Shown here piece by piece: positions 18,400 to 28,197 of a DNA stretch of 64,000 nt. Location: assembly GCA_900100835.1 (NCBI GenBank), contig FNCM01000001.1, positions 62,001-126,000 of the forward strand, written 5' to 3'. The DNA is from Selenomonas sp. WCT3. Its GTDB lineage: Bacteria > Bacillota > Negativicutes > Selenomonadales > Selenomonadaceae. The notes under the pieces were generated by a model, which was given only the letters and a program-made list of their open reading frames with translations, was not told the origin of the DNA and made no database searches. The position numbers and the translations under genes were made by a program. The stretch's first letter is position 1, and each line of letters starts with the position of its first letter.

Positions 18400-19944
18400 T
18401 TATTTCGCGTAATCGACGACGCGCGTCTCGCGGATAACCGTGGCTTTAATCTGCCCCGGGTATTCCAGCTCATCTTCGATTTTTTTGACAATATCATGAG
18501 CCAGTGCCACCGACTCAGCATCATCAACTTTATCCGGTTTGACCATAACGCGAATCTCACGGCCAGCCTGAATGGCAAAGCAGCGCTCAACACCCTCATA
18601 GGACTCTGCAATTTCTTCCAGCCGTTTGAGGCGCTTGAGGTAGGACTCAAGGCTCTCACGACGGGCACCAGGTCTTGCAGCCGATACGGCATCAGCGGCA
18701 GCAACCAAGACTGCCTCAACACTGGTTGCCTCCACATCCCCATGATGGGAAGCAATGCAGTTGATTACATCTTTTGACTCACGGAATTTATGTGCCAAAT
18801 CTGCACCAATCGTGGTATGGGAACCTTCCACCTCACGGTCGATGGCTTTACCAATATCGTGCAGCAGGCCACCGCGTTTTGCCAGCGTCACATCGCAGCC
18901 AAGCTCCGAGGCCATGACACCAGCCAGATGGGCAACCTCAATGGAATGATTGAGCACATTCTGTCCATAACTCGTACGATAGCGCAAACGGCCCAGCATC
19001 TTGACCAGTTCCGGATGGATACCGTGAACACCAGTATCAAAGGTAGCCTGTTCACCAGCTTCTTTGATGCGCTGGTCAACTTCGCGTTTTGCCTTTTCCA
19101 CCATTTCCTCGATGCGTGCCGGATGAATGCGGCCGTCCTGAATCAGTTTCTCCAGGGCAATCCGAGCCACCTCACGGCGTACCGGGTCGAATCCCGACAG
19201 GATGACAGCCTCTGGCGTATCATCGATAATGAGATCAACCCCGGTCATAGTTTCCAACGTGCGAATGTTGCGGCCCTCACGACCAATGATGCGGCCCTTC
19301 ATTTCGTCATTGGGCAATGCGACAACCGAAACCGTCGTCTCAGCCACATGGTCAGCAGCACAGCGCTGGATTGCCTGACTCAGGATATCCTGTGCCTTCT
19401 TATCGCATTCGTCCTTTATCTGCTGCTCATACTCTTTGATTTTCATGGCTTTCTCGTGCTTGAGTTCATCCTCAGCTTCAGCCATGAGCATGGTACGGGC
19501 TTCATCCGACGTCAGACCGGAAATCCGCTCCAGCTCTTCCTTCTGCTTTTCATGCATCTCATCGATAGCCTGCTGACTCTTGTCGAGACGCGATTCCTTC
19601 CGGGAAAGAGCTTCCTCTTTCTTTTCGATGGAATCCAGCTTGCGGTCGAGATTCTCTTCCTTCTGCACAATACGGCGCTCCTGGCGCTGAATCTCACTGC
19701 GGCGCTCTTTTGTATCGCGGTCAAGCTCCTGACGCAGGCGATGGATATCTTCCTTCGCCTCCAACAGAGCTTCTTTCTTCTTTGTCTCGCCTTTTTCTTC
19801 AGCCTCTGCTACAATTCGTTTTGCTTCTTCCTCAGCGGAGCCAATCTGAGCTTCTGCCGTACGCTTACGGGCAGCGTAGCCAAGACCGACACCGATGATA
19901 ACTGCAACTATTACCGCTACTACTTCGATAACGATAATACTCAC
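18400..19944 (-). CDS. rny: Ribonuclease Y
   Basis: A 514-residue endoribonuclease that starts mRNA decay. An N-terminal membrane anchor (residues 3-22) is followed by a long charged coiled coil (about 28-190), a KH domain with [12 protein letters not shown] near 215, and an HD domain with LLHDIGKA near 350. Length and domain order are standard. It is first in the rny-unknown-ymdB-spoVS-PHP-Asp23 run, with a good promoter about 75 nt upstream. Confidence 0.97.
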   Translation of the reverse strand: MSIIVIEVVAVIVAVIIGVGLGYAARKRTAEAQIGSAEEEAKRIVAEAEEKGETKKKEALLEAKEDIHRLRQELDRDTKERRSEIQRQERRIVQKEENLDRKLDSIEKKEEALSRKESRLDKSQQAIDEMHEKQKEELERISGLTSDEARTMLMAEAEDELKHEKAMKIKEYEQQIKDECDKKAQDILSQAIQRCAADHVAETTVSVVALPNDEMKGRIIGREGRNIRTLETMTGVDLIIDDTPEAVILSGFDPVRREVARIALEKLIQDGRIHPARIEEMVEKAKREVDQRIKEAGEQATFDTGVHGIHPELVKMLGRLRYRTSYGQNVLNHSIEVAHLAGVMASELGCDVTLAKRGGLLHDIGKAIDREVEGSHTTIGADLAHKFRESKDVINCIASHHGDVEATSVEAVLVAAADAVSAARPGARRESLESYLKRLKRLEEIAESYEGVERCFAIQAGREIRVMVKPDKVDDAESVALAHDIVKKIEDELEYPGQIKATVIRETRVVDYAK

Positions 19945-20016
19945 CCCCTCTTTTTTTATTTGCTTTCATGCATTATTTGTTTTCCTGAATAGTTTTATCC
20001 ATAACTATACCTTTAT

Positions 20017-20045
20017 ATTCTATAGTTTTTCCCGTAGAGTGTCAA
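20017..20045 (-). promoter_or_regulatory. rny promoter
   Basis: Minus-strand TTGACA (20040-20045), 17-nt spacer, TAGAAT (20017-20022). About 70 nt of leader precede rny. Confidence 0.75.
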
Positions 20046-20129
20046 GAAAACCTGGTCAAATCGCACAAAATGCGGTAAAATTAGAAAATACGTGATAATT
20101 TGATGAAATTCGACGGGAGGAACCCAACC

Positions 20130-20420
20130 ATGCTGAACTGCTCCGAATGCGGACGTACCCTTGAGGAAAAGGATGCGCTTGTTCATACCACCGAAGACGG
20201 AGAAAAAAAAGTCATCTGTCAAGAGTGCTTCAAAGAACTTACTGGCGTTGATTACCAGACCTTTGCCCTGCGCAAAGAAAACGCCAAGCAAACGTTTATC
20301 GCAGTCCTCTTCTGCCTCGCCTGCACGGCTTATGCCTGGTACGATAAAGGCTGGATGTGGGGCGTTGGCGGCATTATTCTCACCACGCTTGTTTATCTGT
20401 TTTCCAGCAAAGCACGCTAA
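20130..20420 (+). CDS. Small zinc-ribbon membrane protein
   Basis: A 96-residue protein. The N-terminal domain has CSECGRTLEEKD and CQECF, two CxxC pairs fit for one zinc. It is followed by two hydrophobic segments (about residues 55-72 and 76-92), so the zinc ribbon probably faces the cytoplasm. ATG 20130 is preceded by GGGAGG at 9 nt; the 10 extra upstream codons lack a site. It is a single gene divergent from rny and ends before a strong terminator. Function unknown. Confidence 0.7.
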   Translation: MLNCSECGRTLEEKDALVHTTEDGEKKVICQECFKELTGVDYQTFALRKENAKQTFIAVLFCLACTAYAWYDKGWMWGVGGIILTTLVYLFSSKAR

Positions 20421-20478
20421 AAACTGAATCCCTTCAACACCTACCACCTTGTTCAACATGTAATTATTGTCTTTATGA

Positions 20479-20524
20479 GAAAAGACGGTTCGCTGACTCA
20501 TTCAAGTCTTCGAACCGTCTTTTC
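20479..20524. terminator. Bidirectional intrinsic terminator
   Basis: A 14-bp perfect stem (GAAAAGACGGTTCG at 20479-20492 and its complement at 20511-20524) with an 18-nt loop, between convergent genes. It serves the zinc-ribbon gene (+) and lacG (-). Confidence 0.85.
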
Positions 20525-20553
20525 ATTTAGCTATTGTGTTATAGCTTTTTCCT

Positions 20554-21990
20554 TCAAAAATCAATAAGAAATTTTTCCATCGGAACTAATTCTCTCCGCT
20601 GACTTATTGCTTTATACCAATAAGCACTTTTTTTGGGATATCGTTTTTGATTGGCATAATCCACATAAAACAAGCCATAGCGTTTGTTATAACCATTGCT
20701 CCAGGACAGTACGTCCATCAGGCTCCAAATATAATAGCCTTTTACCTTGACGCCTTCCTCGATGGCCTTCAGGATTGCTTCCAGATGCTTGGTGACATAT
20801 TCGATGCGCGGCGTGTCATCGATTTTTCCGTCTTCAAAGTCATCCTTATAGCCCATGCCATTCTCGGATATAAAAATCTCTTTGTAGTTCGGATAATCCC
20901 TGGCGATACGCTTTAACTGCCTATACATGCCCTCCGGGTAAATCGGCCAATCCCAATCCGTAGTGGGGACTTCCGGATTGCTGACACGTGCACCGATGCC
21001 CTTGAGGCAGAACACGCTGGTACCCTTTTCGCCGGTGCTGTTATTCACCACCTGGCTGTCACCATCCCAGGCCTGCAAAAAGTGACTGGAATAGTAATTC
21101 ATGCCTAAAAAGTCAATCTGCTTGGCAGCGCGCGCAAAATCATCAAAATCGGACGGCTCCGTGATGAGCTTGCCGCCATTCTTCTGCAGGATTTCATTTA
21201 TCAGCGACATGGTCGTATCGCTGTATTTTCCCAAATAGCAGGCATCCAGCATAAAACGGTTGGAAATCGCATCATCCAGGTCGCGGGCATGGCAATCAGC
21301 GGGGGAAGCCGATATAGCCACCTTGCCCTCCAACGTATGGACAATACCGATTTTTCCCGGCAAGTTCATGCTCTTGTACAGATTCAGAGCCCGGGCATGC
21401 GCTACCATGAGATTGTGCTCAATCTGGATGGCCTTCTCAATCTGGAAGGTTTCATTCGGGGGAAAATTCCCTGCCAGATAGCCATTCTGAGCAATGGACC
21501 AAGGTTCGTTAAAGGTAGCCCATTTCGTCACCCGATCGCCGAAGGCCTCAAAACAGATTTTGGCGTATTCCACAAATTTGTCAATCAAATCGCGATTCAG
21601 CCAATGGCCATTTTGAAAAAATTTTAGGGGAGTATCAAAATGGTGCAGCGTCACAAAGGGTTCTACGCCCTGTTTGATGCACTCGTCGATCAGCTCATTG
21701 TAATACGCAATACCAGCCGGATTCACCCTGCCTTCCCCTTCGGGAAGGATCCGCGTCCAAGACAGGGAGATGCGGATGCCATTGATGTTATAATCATGTG
21801 CCAGCTGCAAATCCGTTTTGTATTGATGATAAAAATCGCTGGCAGGATCCGCATTGAACCTTGCGCCAGGACGATTCATATACTCGTCCCAGACACAGGG
21901 ACCGCGCCCATCTTCGCGGGTTGCACCTTCCACTTGATAGGCAGCAGTAGCCCCGCCAAAGATAAAACCAGCTGGAAATTTCTTTGCCAT
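20554..21990 (-). CDS. lacG: 6-phospho-beta-galactosidase, GH1
   Basis: Cytosolic hydrolase for the phosphorylated disaccharide delivered by the lactose PTS, releasing galactose-6-phosphate. About 478 residues with acid/base E162 (FNEPWS) and nucleophile E376 (ISENG). The C-terminal SWSNGYNKRYG loop carries the Ser, Lys and Tyr that bind the 6-phosphate in LacG, arguing for a phospho-substrate and for galacto over gluco specificity. Many blocks match streptococcal and lactococcal LacG (VEPFVTLHHFDTP, TDWDWPIYPEG). ATG 21990 has GAGGG upstream. It is last in lacA-lacB-lacF-lacG, 9 nt after lacF. Confidence 0.92.
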   Translation of the reverse strand: MAKKFPAGFIFGGATAAYQVEGATREDGRGPCVWDEYMNRPGARFNADPASDFYHQYKTDLQLAHDYNINGIRISLSWTRILPEGEGRVNPAGIAYYNELIDECIKQGVEPFVTLHHFDTPLKFFQNGHWLNRDLIDKFVEYAKICFEAFGDRVTKWATFNEPWSIAQNGYLAGNFPPNETFQIEKAIQIEHNLMVAHARALNLYKSMNLPGKIGIVHTLEGKVAISASPADCHARDLDDAISNRFMLDACYLGKYSDTTMSLINEILQKNGGKLITEPSDFDDFARAAKQIDFLGMNYYSSHFLQAWDGDSQVVNNSTGEKGTSVFCLKGIGARVSNPEVPTTDWDWPIYPEGMYRQLKRIARDYPNYKEIFISENGMGYKDDFEDGKIDDTPRIEYVTKHLEAILKAIEEGVKVKGYYIWSLMDVLSWSNGYNKRYGLFYVDYANQKRYPKKSAYWYKAISQRRELVPMEKFLIDF

Positions 21991-21999
21991 AATCAACCC

Positions 22000-22317
22000 T
22001 CATTTCTCCCGGAACATCTTGAGGAAACGTTTATCCATATCCGAAAGCAGCATAGCTGTCATCAGATGATCCTGTGCATGCACGGTAAGAAAACCAATTT
22101 CGATTTCCTCGCCGGCTGCTTCCTTCGTAATGAGTTCCGTCTGCTGATTGTGGGCATTGAGGATCAAGTCATCCCCTTCTTTGATGAGCGATTCTGCTTT
22201 TGCAAAATCCTTTTCACCAATAGCATCCATCGCGGCTAGGAATTTTGTCCGAGCATCGCCGGAATAAGCCACAATTTCCATAGCAATCATTGCCATTTCA
22301 TCTTTCGTCATTGTCAT
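22000..22317 (-). CDS. lacF: Lactose-specific PTS EIIA
   Basis: A 105-residue all-helical EIIA of the lactose/cellobiose family. The C-terminal third has VHAQDHLMTAML, containing the phospho-accepting histidine and its conserved neighbours. It passes phosphate from HPr to the EIIB domain of LacE, which is encoded 9 kb away in a separate transcript. AAAAGGGG precedes the ATG. It lies between lacB and lacG. Confidence 0.92.
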   Translation of the reverse strand: MTMTKDEMAMIAMEIVAYSGDARTKFLAAMDAIGEKDFAKAESLIKEGDDLILNAHNQQTELITKEAAGEEIEIGFLTVHAQDHLMTAMLLSDMDKRFLKMFREK

Positions 22318-22403
22318 AAGAATCCCCTTTTCGTAAATATTTTTCCCTAGTGCCCCACTTACTTTCTTTACCCCTAAAAAAAGTAAGCTAGCTAACCGAC
22401 ACC

Positions 22404-22409
22404 ATTATA
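22404..22409 (-). promoter_or_regulatory. Possible internal extended -10 upstream of lacF
   Basis: TATAAT preceded by TGC on the minus strand, in the 100-nt gap between lacB and lacF. No -35 is visible. A CTTACTTT/AAAGTAAG hairpin just downstream, without a T tract, may be an RNA-processing or stabilising stem. Confidence 0.3.
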
Positions 22410-22417
22410 GCACGACA

Positions 22418-22933
22418 TCAGTCGTGATAGTAACCTTCCTCCCATTTTTTCAGATACTCATCAAAGAGTGCATCATTCTCTATGCAATCATTGTCATCAA
22501 TCAGCCCATCAATTTTCGCAATCAGTGCATCCTTTTCCGGAGTCGGTTTATACTCAGCCTTTAGAAAGGCCTCCAGAATATATTCAATCGATCCAATACC
22601 AATAACACGACCTCCACACCCAATTACATTTGCATTAAGATTCTCTTTTGCCGCTACTGCTGTTTGCACATCAGCCACGCAGGCTGCACGAACACCTTTT
22701 ACTTTCTGTGCGGCATTATTAATACCGATACCAGTACCGCAAATACACACGCCCAAATCCGCCTCACCAGTTGCCACCAGTTTTCCTACTTTGCGTCCAT
22801 AAATCGGATAGTGCGTACGGATAAAATCATAGGTACCCACATCGATGACTTCATGTCCCTGTTTTTTCAAGAATTCTGCCGCTTTGATTTTTATATCGGT
22901 AACAATATGGTCACAACCAATTGCAATCTTCAT
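22418..22933 (-). CDS. lacB: Galactose-6-phosphate isomerase subunit LacB
   Basis: An RpiB-fold protein of 171 residues. [13 protein letters not shown] opens the sequence and [19 protein letters not shown] holds the active-site cysteine and phosphate loop. The long C-terminal tail ending [10 protein letters not shown] is specific to LacB rather than ribose-5-phosphate isomerase B. With LacA it converts galactose-6-phosphate to tagatose-6-phosphate. AGGAGG is 8 nt before ATG 22933. It lies 14 nt after lacA. Confidence 0.95.
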   Translation of the reverse strand: MKIAIGCDHIVTDIKIKAAEFLKKQGHEVIDVGTYDFIRTHYPIYGRKVGKLVATGEADLGVCICGTGIGINNAAQKVKGVRAACVADVQTAVAAKENLNANVIGCGGRVIGIGSIEYILEAFLKAEYKPTPEKDALIAKIDGLIDDNDCIENDALFDEYLKKWEEGYYHD

Positions 22934-22947
22934 CGTATTAACCTCCT

Positions 22948-23370
22948 TCACACTTCCCGGTTCAGCATATCAATGCGAATCTGATGACGTCCACCATCAT
23001 ACTCCGTCTTCACAAAGTTTTCCGCTAATTCACAGGAAAGCTTCTCTGCCGTAACATTTGCCCCCAGCGTAATGATCTGCGTGCTGTTGTGACGGCGGGT
23101 CATGGATGACGTGTAATCCTCATAAGTCGGAGCACAGACAATGCCATGATGTTTCGCAGCAATCATAAACGGAGCCACTCCATAGTCGTCCACGACAATG
23201 CCCCGGGTAATCCCCTTGGTTAAAATCGCATCCACCACATTTTCTGTGGCGATAAAAATATCCTCATGGGACAAATCCTCTATCTCATAACCTTTGCCAA
23301 GCAAATAATCCTTGATGCTGTCTTTCAGTTTTGCGCCAGCACCATTCGCAGCCAATGCAACTTTCATATT
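22948..23370 (-). CDS. lacA: Galactose-6-phosphate isomerase subunit LacA
   Basis: A 140-residue RpiB-fold partner of LacB ([21 protein letters not shown], then [18 protein letters not shown] in place of the cysteine-containing loop). The catalytic Cys of LacB is absent here, as expected for the LacA subunit of the heteromer. ATG 23370 is supported by AAAGGAAG upstream; the 26-codon extension would run through the promoter. It is first gene of lacABFG. Confidence 0.94.
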   Translation of the reverse strand, partial: NMKVALAANGAGAKLKDSIKDYLLGKGYEIEDLSHEDIFIATENVVDAILTKGITRGIVVDDYGVAPFMIAAKHHGIVCAPTYEDYTSSMTRRHNSTQIITLGANVTAEKLSCELAENFVKTEYDGGRHQIRIDMLNREV

Positions 23371-23401
23371 CTGACTTCCTTTCTGTCTTCTTGATGATTT
23401 T

Positions 23402-23407
23402 ATTATA
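23402..23407 (-). promoter_or_regulatory. -10 of lacA promoter
   Basis: TATAAT on the minus strand. No TTGACA-like -35 lies 16-18 nt upstream; the 25-nt box at 23428-23452 begins exactly 20 nt upstream instead, the same layout as at gatY and lacE. Confidence 0.6.
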
Positions 23408-23427
23408 ATCATTCTTGCTTTTTCGTT

Positions 23428-23452
23428 GTTTTCAGGTTTTGAAAGCATTTTC
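23428..23452. promoter_or_regulatory. 25-nt lac regulon box 1 (lacA / rpiR divergent)
   Basis: On the plus strand GTTTTC-AGG-TTTTGAAA-GCA-TTTTC. The pattern GTTTTC-N3-TTTTGRAA-N3-TTTTC recurs upstream of gatY and lacE. It lies in the divergent lacA/regulator gap and also overlaps the -35 region of the regulator gene, whose TATAAT is at 23460-23465; that arrangement fits activation of lacA and autoregulation of the regulator. Confidence 0.7.
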
Positions 23453-23501
23453 GCCGTGATATAATAAGAATACTGAATGAATTACAAGGAGCTGATAAAT
23501 C

Positions 23502-24308
23502 ATGTTAATTAAGATCGACCATGATTTTCACGAACACCTAACCGAAACGGAGAAGAAAGTCATCGCCTTCATCAACAGCAACACCGAAAAGATTTCCTCT
23601 ATGTCCATCAGTGACGTAGCCGAGGCGACTTATTCCTCTCCCGCCACCGTATCCCGCACCATAAAAAAATGCGGCTTTTCCGGCTTTGCCGAACTGCGTT
23701 ATCTCATCACCCAGGAAACAGACGTCCACAAAGACAGCATCAACGTCAATGAGATTTTCAATAAAAGCCTGATGGAAGTAACACAGACCATCGAACAGCT
23801 GAGCATTGAAACCATCCTGGCGGTCGTGCGGGAAATCTGCCAGGCCAAGCGTATCTATCTCCTGTCACGCGGGCTCACGGAGCACGTAGCCGAGGAATTT
23901 GCCCTGAAACTCCAGCTGCAGGGATTCCATGTCTTTGCCAACTCCGATCCGTCTATCATGCAGGACATGACCCGCCGTGTAAAGAATCAGGAACTCGTCA
24001 TCATCTTCAGCCTGTCTGGCAAGACCCCGGAGCTTCTCACAGCCGCCGAGAATGCGGCCTCTCTGGGTGCCCGCATCGTCACCATCACCTGCGGCTCTCC
24101 GGACACACCGCTGGCACGTATTGCACACCTTACAGCCTACGGCTTCAAGCACAGCCATGTAGCCATCAAAAACGTCGATGCCACCTCCCGTCTTCCCATC
24201 TATGTCATCAGCCGTATCATCTCAGACTATCTGGCCAAACGTCAGGATGAGGAACGCGAAAAAGCCGCCCGCAAAGAGGCGGCTTATCGTCGGGAACATT
24301 ATTTTTGA
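23502..24308 (+). CDS. MurR/RpiR-family regulator of the lac PTS genes
   Basis: A 268-residue regulator with an N-terminal RpiR-type helix-turn-helix (about 1-77, including SMSISDVAEATYSSPATVSR) and a C-terminal SIS sugar-phosphate-binding domain (about 110-235, with LLSRGLTEHVAEEF and FSLSGKTPE). Such proteins sense phosphosugars; galactose-6-phosphate or tagatose-6-phosphate is the obvious candidate here. AAGGAG precedes the ATG. It is divergent from lacA and is the best candidate to bind the three 25-nt boxes, probably as an activator because the boxes replace the -35 elements. This is inference. Confidence 0.88.
   Translation: MLIKIDHDFHEHLTETEKKVIAFINSNTEKISSMSISDVAEATYSSPATVSRTIKKCGFSGFAELRYLITQETDVHKDSINVNEIFNKSLMEVTQTIEQLSIETILAVVREICQAKRIYLLSRGLTEHVAEEFALKLQLQGFHVFANSDPSIMQDMTRRVKNQELVIIFSLSGKTPELLTAAENAASLGARIVTITCGSPDTPLARIAHLTAYGFKHSHVAIKNVDATSRLPIYVISRIISDYLAKRQDEEREKAARKEAAYRREHYF
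24259..24285 (-). terminator. lacC terminator inside the convergent regulator gene
   Basis: AAGCCGCC (24262-24269) pairs with GGCGGCTT (24278-24285); read on the minus strand the stem is followed by TTTTT. It lies in the last 20 codons of the plus-strand regulator, so the coding sequence doubles as the terminator of gatY-lacC. Confidence 0.65.
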
Positions 24309-24321
24309 TTGGGCAGGCTCA

Positions 24322-25254
24322 TCAGCCGGCAATTTTCTCTACGGAAATCCGCGGCAAAAGTTGTGCCACTACCTTTTTCTGCACGAAACCACTTTCGGCT
24401 TCCAAAGCATTTGCGGTACCACAAGCAGCCCCCAGCCGCAGGATGTCTTCAATCGGCAGCTTGCGGGCAAAACCGGCAGCAATCCCTGCCACATAGGAAT
24501 CCCCAGAACCGACAGGATTCTGGCAATCAATCTTTGGCACAGTGACACGATATACCTGATTCTGAAAACCCACCAGGGAGCCTTCACTGCCCAAGGATAC
24601 CGCCGCCATCTCAATTCCTTCCTCGAGGAAGTGACGGATTTCCCGCACGACATCTTCTTCGCTGTGGAGACGATATCCGCGCAGGGCTTCCATCTCATCC
24701 CGGTTTGGCTTGATGAAATCCGGACGGGCTGCAATGCCGCGGGCCAGTAAATCCCCGCTGGTGTCGAGCAGGAATTTCTTTCCAGCCTGGTGAGCCTCTT
24801 CAATCAGCTCAGCATAAAAGTCAACCGGCACACCTCGCGGCACACTGCCGGAGGCTACGACAATATCCGCTTTTCCTAAAAGTTCCGTGTACTTATCACG
24901 GAACTTTTTTAATTCTGCAAGACTTACATCGGGTCCGGGCTCGAGGATTTCCGTCTGGGCACCATCCTCGGTGAGTATAGCCAGACAGGAACGTGTCTCT
25001 CCTGCCACCTCAACAAAGTCACCAGCTATGCCATAGTCATAAAGCCTGCCTGCTACGAATTCACCGGTCTTGCCGCCCAGGAATCCTGTTACCACCGTTT
25101 CCTCACCCAGAATGGTATCCACATTCGCGACATGGATGCCCTTACCGCCGGGGGTATTATCCACCGATTTGGCCCGGACGATTTTTCCCTTGGCAAAATC
25201 CACGAGTTCATAGCGCTTATCAAGCGAGGCATTTAAATTTATTACCAGTATCAT
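24322..25254 (-). CDS. lacC: Tagatose-6-phosphate kinase (PfkB family)
   Basis: A 310-residue PfkB-family kinase. PGGKGIHVANV is near residue 36 and the catalytic GSGDSYVAGIAAG, with the general-base Asp, is near 250. LacC and 1-phosphofructokinase look alike; the lac context (LacAB, LacG, aldolase) supports tagatose-6-phosphate to tagatose-1,6-bisphosphate. GGGAAGG precedes the ATG. It follows the aldolase gene by 28 nt. Confidence 0.88.
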   Translation of the reverse strand: MILVINLNASLDKRYELVDFAKGKIVRAKSVDNTPGGKGIHVANVDTILGEETVVTGFLGGKTGEFVAGRLYDYGIAGDFVEVAGETRSCLAILTEDGAQTEILEPGPDVSLAELKKFRDKYTELLGKADIVVASGSVPRGVPVDFYAELIEEAHQAGKKFLLDTSGDLLARGIAARPDFIKPNRDEMEALRGYRLHSEEDVVREIRHFLEEGIEMAAVSLGSEGSLVGFQNQVYRVTVPKIDCQNPVGSGDSYVAGIAAGFARKLPIEDILRLGAACGTANALEAESGFVQKKVVAQLLPRISVEKIAG

Positions 25255-25282
25255 AAGCGTTCCTTCCCTTTGTCAGCAGAAA

Positions 25283-26182
<900 letters not shown>

Positions 26183-26184
26183 TT

Positions 26185-26190
26185 ATTATA
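26185..26190 (-). promoter_or_regulatory. -10 of gatY promoter
   Basis: TATAAT on the minus strand, exactly 20 nt downstream of the 25-nt box, with no recognisable -35. Confidence 0.6.
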
Positions 26191-26210
26191 GGTAGCGGAA
26201 CCGCGCCTTT

Positions 26211-26235
26211 GTTTTCGCCTTTTGGAAGAGTTTTC
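26211..26235. promoter_or_regulatory. 25-nt lac regulon box 2 (gatY)
   Basis: GTTTTC-GCC-TTTTGGAA-GAG-TTTTC on the plus strand, matching box 1 and box 3 in every fixed position except one G for A. Confidence 0.68.
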
Positions 26236-26260
26236 ATAACATCGCGGAACCTGCACAAAA

Positions 26261-26296
26261 AATCACCCCTGCAGGCAGCTGCTTGCAGGGGTGATT
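26261..26296 (-). terminator. Terminator of the lacE-porin-galactanase unit
   Basis: AATCACCCCTGCA (26261-26273) and its complement (26284-26296), a 13-bp perfect stem with a 10-nt loop; on the minus strand it is followed by a run of T. Confidence 0.85.
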
Positions 26297-26310
26297 GGAT
26301 TTTGTACGTG

Positions 26311-28161
26311 TTATTGTTTGTAGAATTCGAAGTTATCGAGCGATCCCCAGGTTCCCGGAGCAGCTTCCATAGTCACTGCCACCGTGCACTTGCCGCCTTT
26401 TACCTCAACATCCTTGATGGTAAAGGTATGCCACTCGTTCCAAGCCGTGTCCTTGATATCCACCGACTTCGTCCCCTTGCTGGTGGCAGCGGTAAGCTGA
26501 TACTTGCTCTGTCCGCCACCGCCCTGGGTCGACACTGCTACGGTGTACTTGCCATCCGCCAATCCGGTGAATTCCTGGCTGGCCGTGAACTTGAATGCCT
26601 TGTCACTCCAATAGTGCATCGCACTGGTATCCAGAGCATCGCCGCCTTTGGTTACCACATCCAATACCTTATCGCCAGTAATCGTCCAGCCGTCGAGATT
26701 CTGCGCGTTCTCAAAGTTACCATTCTTGAACAGGTTTACCTTGTCCACCACCGTAATCAAGCCAGTAACCGGATATTTTTTTCCCTCAACGGTAACGGTC
26801 CCTTTGACCGTATAATCTCCGGCCTGCTGGAAAACAGGATTCGGCTTCTCCCAATCGATCTCCACACTTTCCGCATGATCATCCGAGAACGTCACGCGCG
26901 TCTTGGGCGGCAGTTTGGCTGCCGTGCCACGGCCGGCCTCCCCCGTCACATCATCCACTTCCTTAACGGCCGGTTTGACCGTCGGCAGCGACTTGTCGCT
27001 GACATCCGTAAATACCTTCCAGGACTCCAGTGCCTTGCCCTTGTTATCGAACATGACCAGGTTATCCCATTCATTTCCCTGATCCTTAAAGGCACCAGCC
27101 CCCGGCACAGCATACCAGTCCGGCTCCCAATAGAACATGCCGATACCTCTGCCATTCGGCACATCCGCGAGACTCTGCATAACGGTACGCAGCCCCGTAG
27201 CCTGCCCCTGTACGGTCGAACGGAAACCGCCCACATATTCCGCCTGTGCATCATAGGGGTTTTTCGTATCGTCAAAGTTCTCGTTGGTATAACCGAATGC
27301 CGTCTCGACAATAATCACATCTTTGTTGTAACGGGCCGACAAATCCTTGATATTTGCACGCATAGCATCCATATTGCCATGCCAGAACGGATAATAGGAC
27401 AAACCAATGACATCAAAATCATTGACCCCGTTATCCTTGATCAACTGATTATAAAATGTCTGCGAAGCGGCATTGTCGCCACCTTTGTCGATGTGAATCA
27501 TGGTCCTGATATTCGGATCCGTCTCATGTACAGCCTTCAGGCCGCTTGCCACAAAGGAAGCCAGCGTCTTGCCATTATCCTTGGCTGGCAGTTTGCCCAG
27601 AGGCCAGATCATGCCGTTGGTGATTTCATTGCCCACCTGCACCATTTCCGGCAGCTGACCGGCTTTCTTGAAATCCCCCAGCACTTTTTTCGTATACTGG
27701 TAGACATCCTTGGCCACTTTTTTGGCATCATCCTTTTCCCAGGCTTTCGGTGCCCACTGCTTGCCAGGATCCGCCCAGAAATCGCTGTAATGGAAATCAA
27801 TAAGCACCTTCATGCCGAGTTCATGCGCACGCTTTGTCATCGCCAAAGCACGTTCTGCCGTGGTATAGCCGCCGCCATTGGCATGATCCGGATTATTCCA
27901 GATGCGCAGGCGGATCCAGTTGATGCCGTATTTTTTCATGATGGCCAGCTCATCCATCTCCGTGCCATCCATATCGTAGAACTTGCCGCCCAGGGATTCC
28001 AGCTCCGGCAGCATAGACACATCCGCACCTTTAATAAAATCCGCACTGAGATTGGGAATGGGATTGACCTGCACGGCTGCATCAGCCGTAAACGGAAACA
28101 ACGATACGGCCCCTGCTGCTAGTGCTCCCAATACTAAACTTTTAAGACTTGCGTTCTTCAT
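26311..28161 (-). CDS. Secreted endo-beta-1,4-galactanase, GH53, with C-terminal galactan-binding module
   Basis: A 616-residue exported enzyme. The signal peptide ends near TADA-A (residue 29). The GH53 barrel (about 40-400) has acid/base E179 in QVGNEITNG and nucleophile E286 in IVETAFGYT. A linker/Ig-like domain follows (about 415-480), then a beta-sandwich of about 135 residues starting LFKNGNFENAQNLDGW, which resembles CBM61, a beta-1,4-galactan binder. It cuts pectic galactan or arabinogalactan I to galacto-oligosaccharides. AGGAGG is 8 nt before ATG 28161. It is last gene of lacE-porin-galactanase. Confidence 0.92.
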   Translation of the reverse strand: MKNASLKSLVLGALAAGAVSLFPFTADAAVQVNPIPNLSADFIKGADVSMLPELESLGGKFYDMDGTEMDELAIMKKYGINWIRLRIWNNPDHANGGGYTTAERALAMTKRAHELGMKVLIDFHYSDFWADPGKQWAPKAWEKDDAKKVAKDVYQYTKKVLGDFKKAGQLPEMVQVGNEITNGMIWPLGKLPAKDNGKTLASFVASGLKAVHETDPNIRTMIHIDKGGDNAASQTFYNQLIKDNGVNDFDVIGLSYYPFWHGNMDAMRANIKDLSARYNKDVIIVETAFGYTNENFDDTKNPYDAQAEYVGGFRSTVQGQATGLRTVMQSLADVPNGRGIGMFYWEPDWYAVPGAGAFKDQGNEWDNLVMFDNKGKALESWKVFTDVSDKSLPTVKPAVKEVDDVTGEAGRGTAAKLPPKTRVTFSDDHAESVEIDWEKPNPVFQQAGDYTVKGTVTVEGKKYPVTGLITVVDKVNLFKNGNFENAQNLDGWTITGDKVLDVVTKGGDALDTSAMHYWSDKAFKFTASQEFTGLADGKYTVAVSTQGGGGQSKYQLTAATSKGTKSVDIKDTAWNEWHTFTIKDVEVKGGKCTVAVTMEAAPGTWGSLDNFEFYKQ

Positions 28162-28197
28162 GCTATCTTCCTCCTGCAACCTGTTTGCCCTTCTTGC

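Noticed and set aside
26209..28122. Long 637-codon open frame on the plus strand
   Set aside because: It is antisense to the GH53 galactanase gene, which has a signal peptide, catalytic motifs and a ribosome-binding site; the plus-strand frame has none and reads as shadow sequence.
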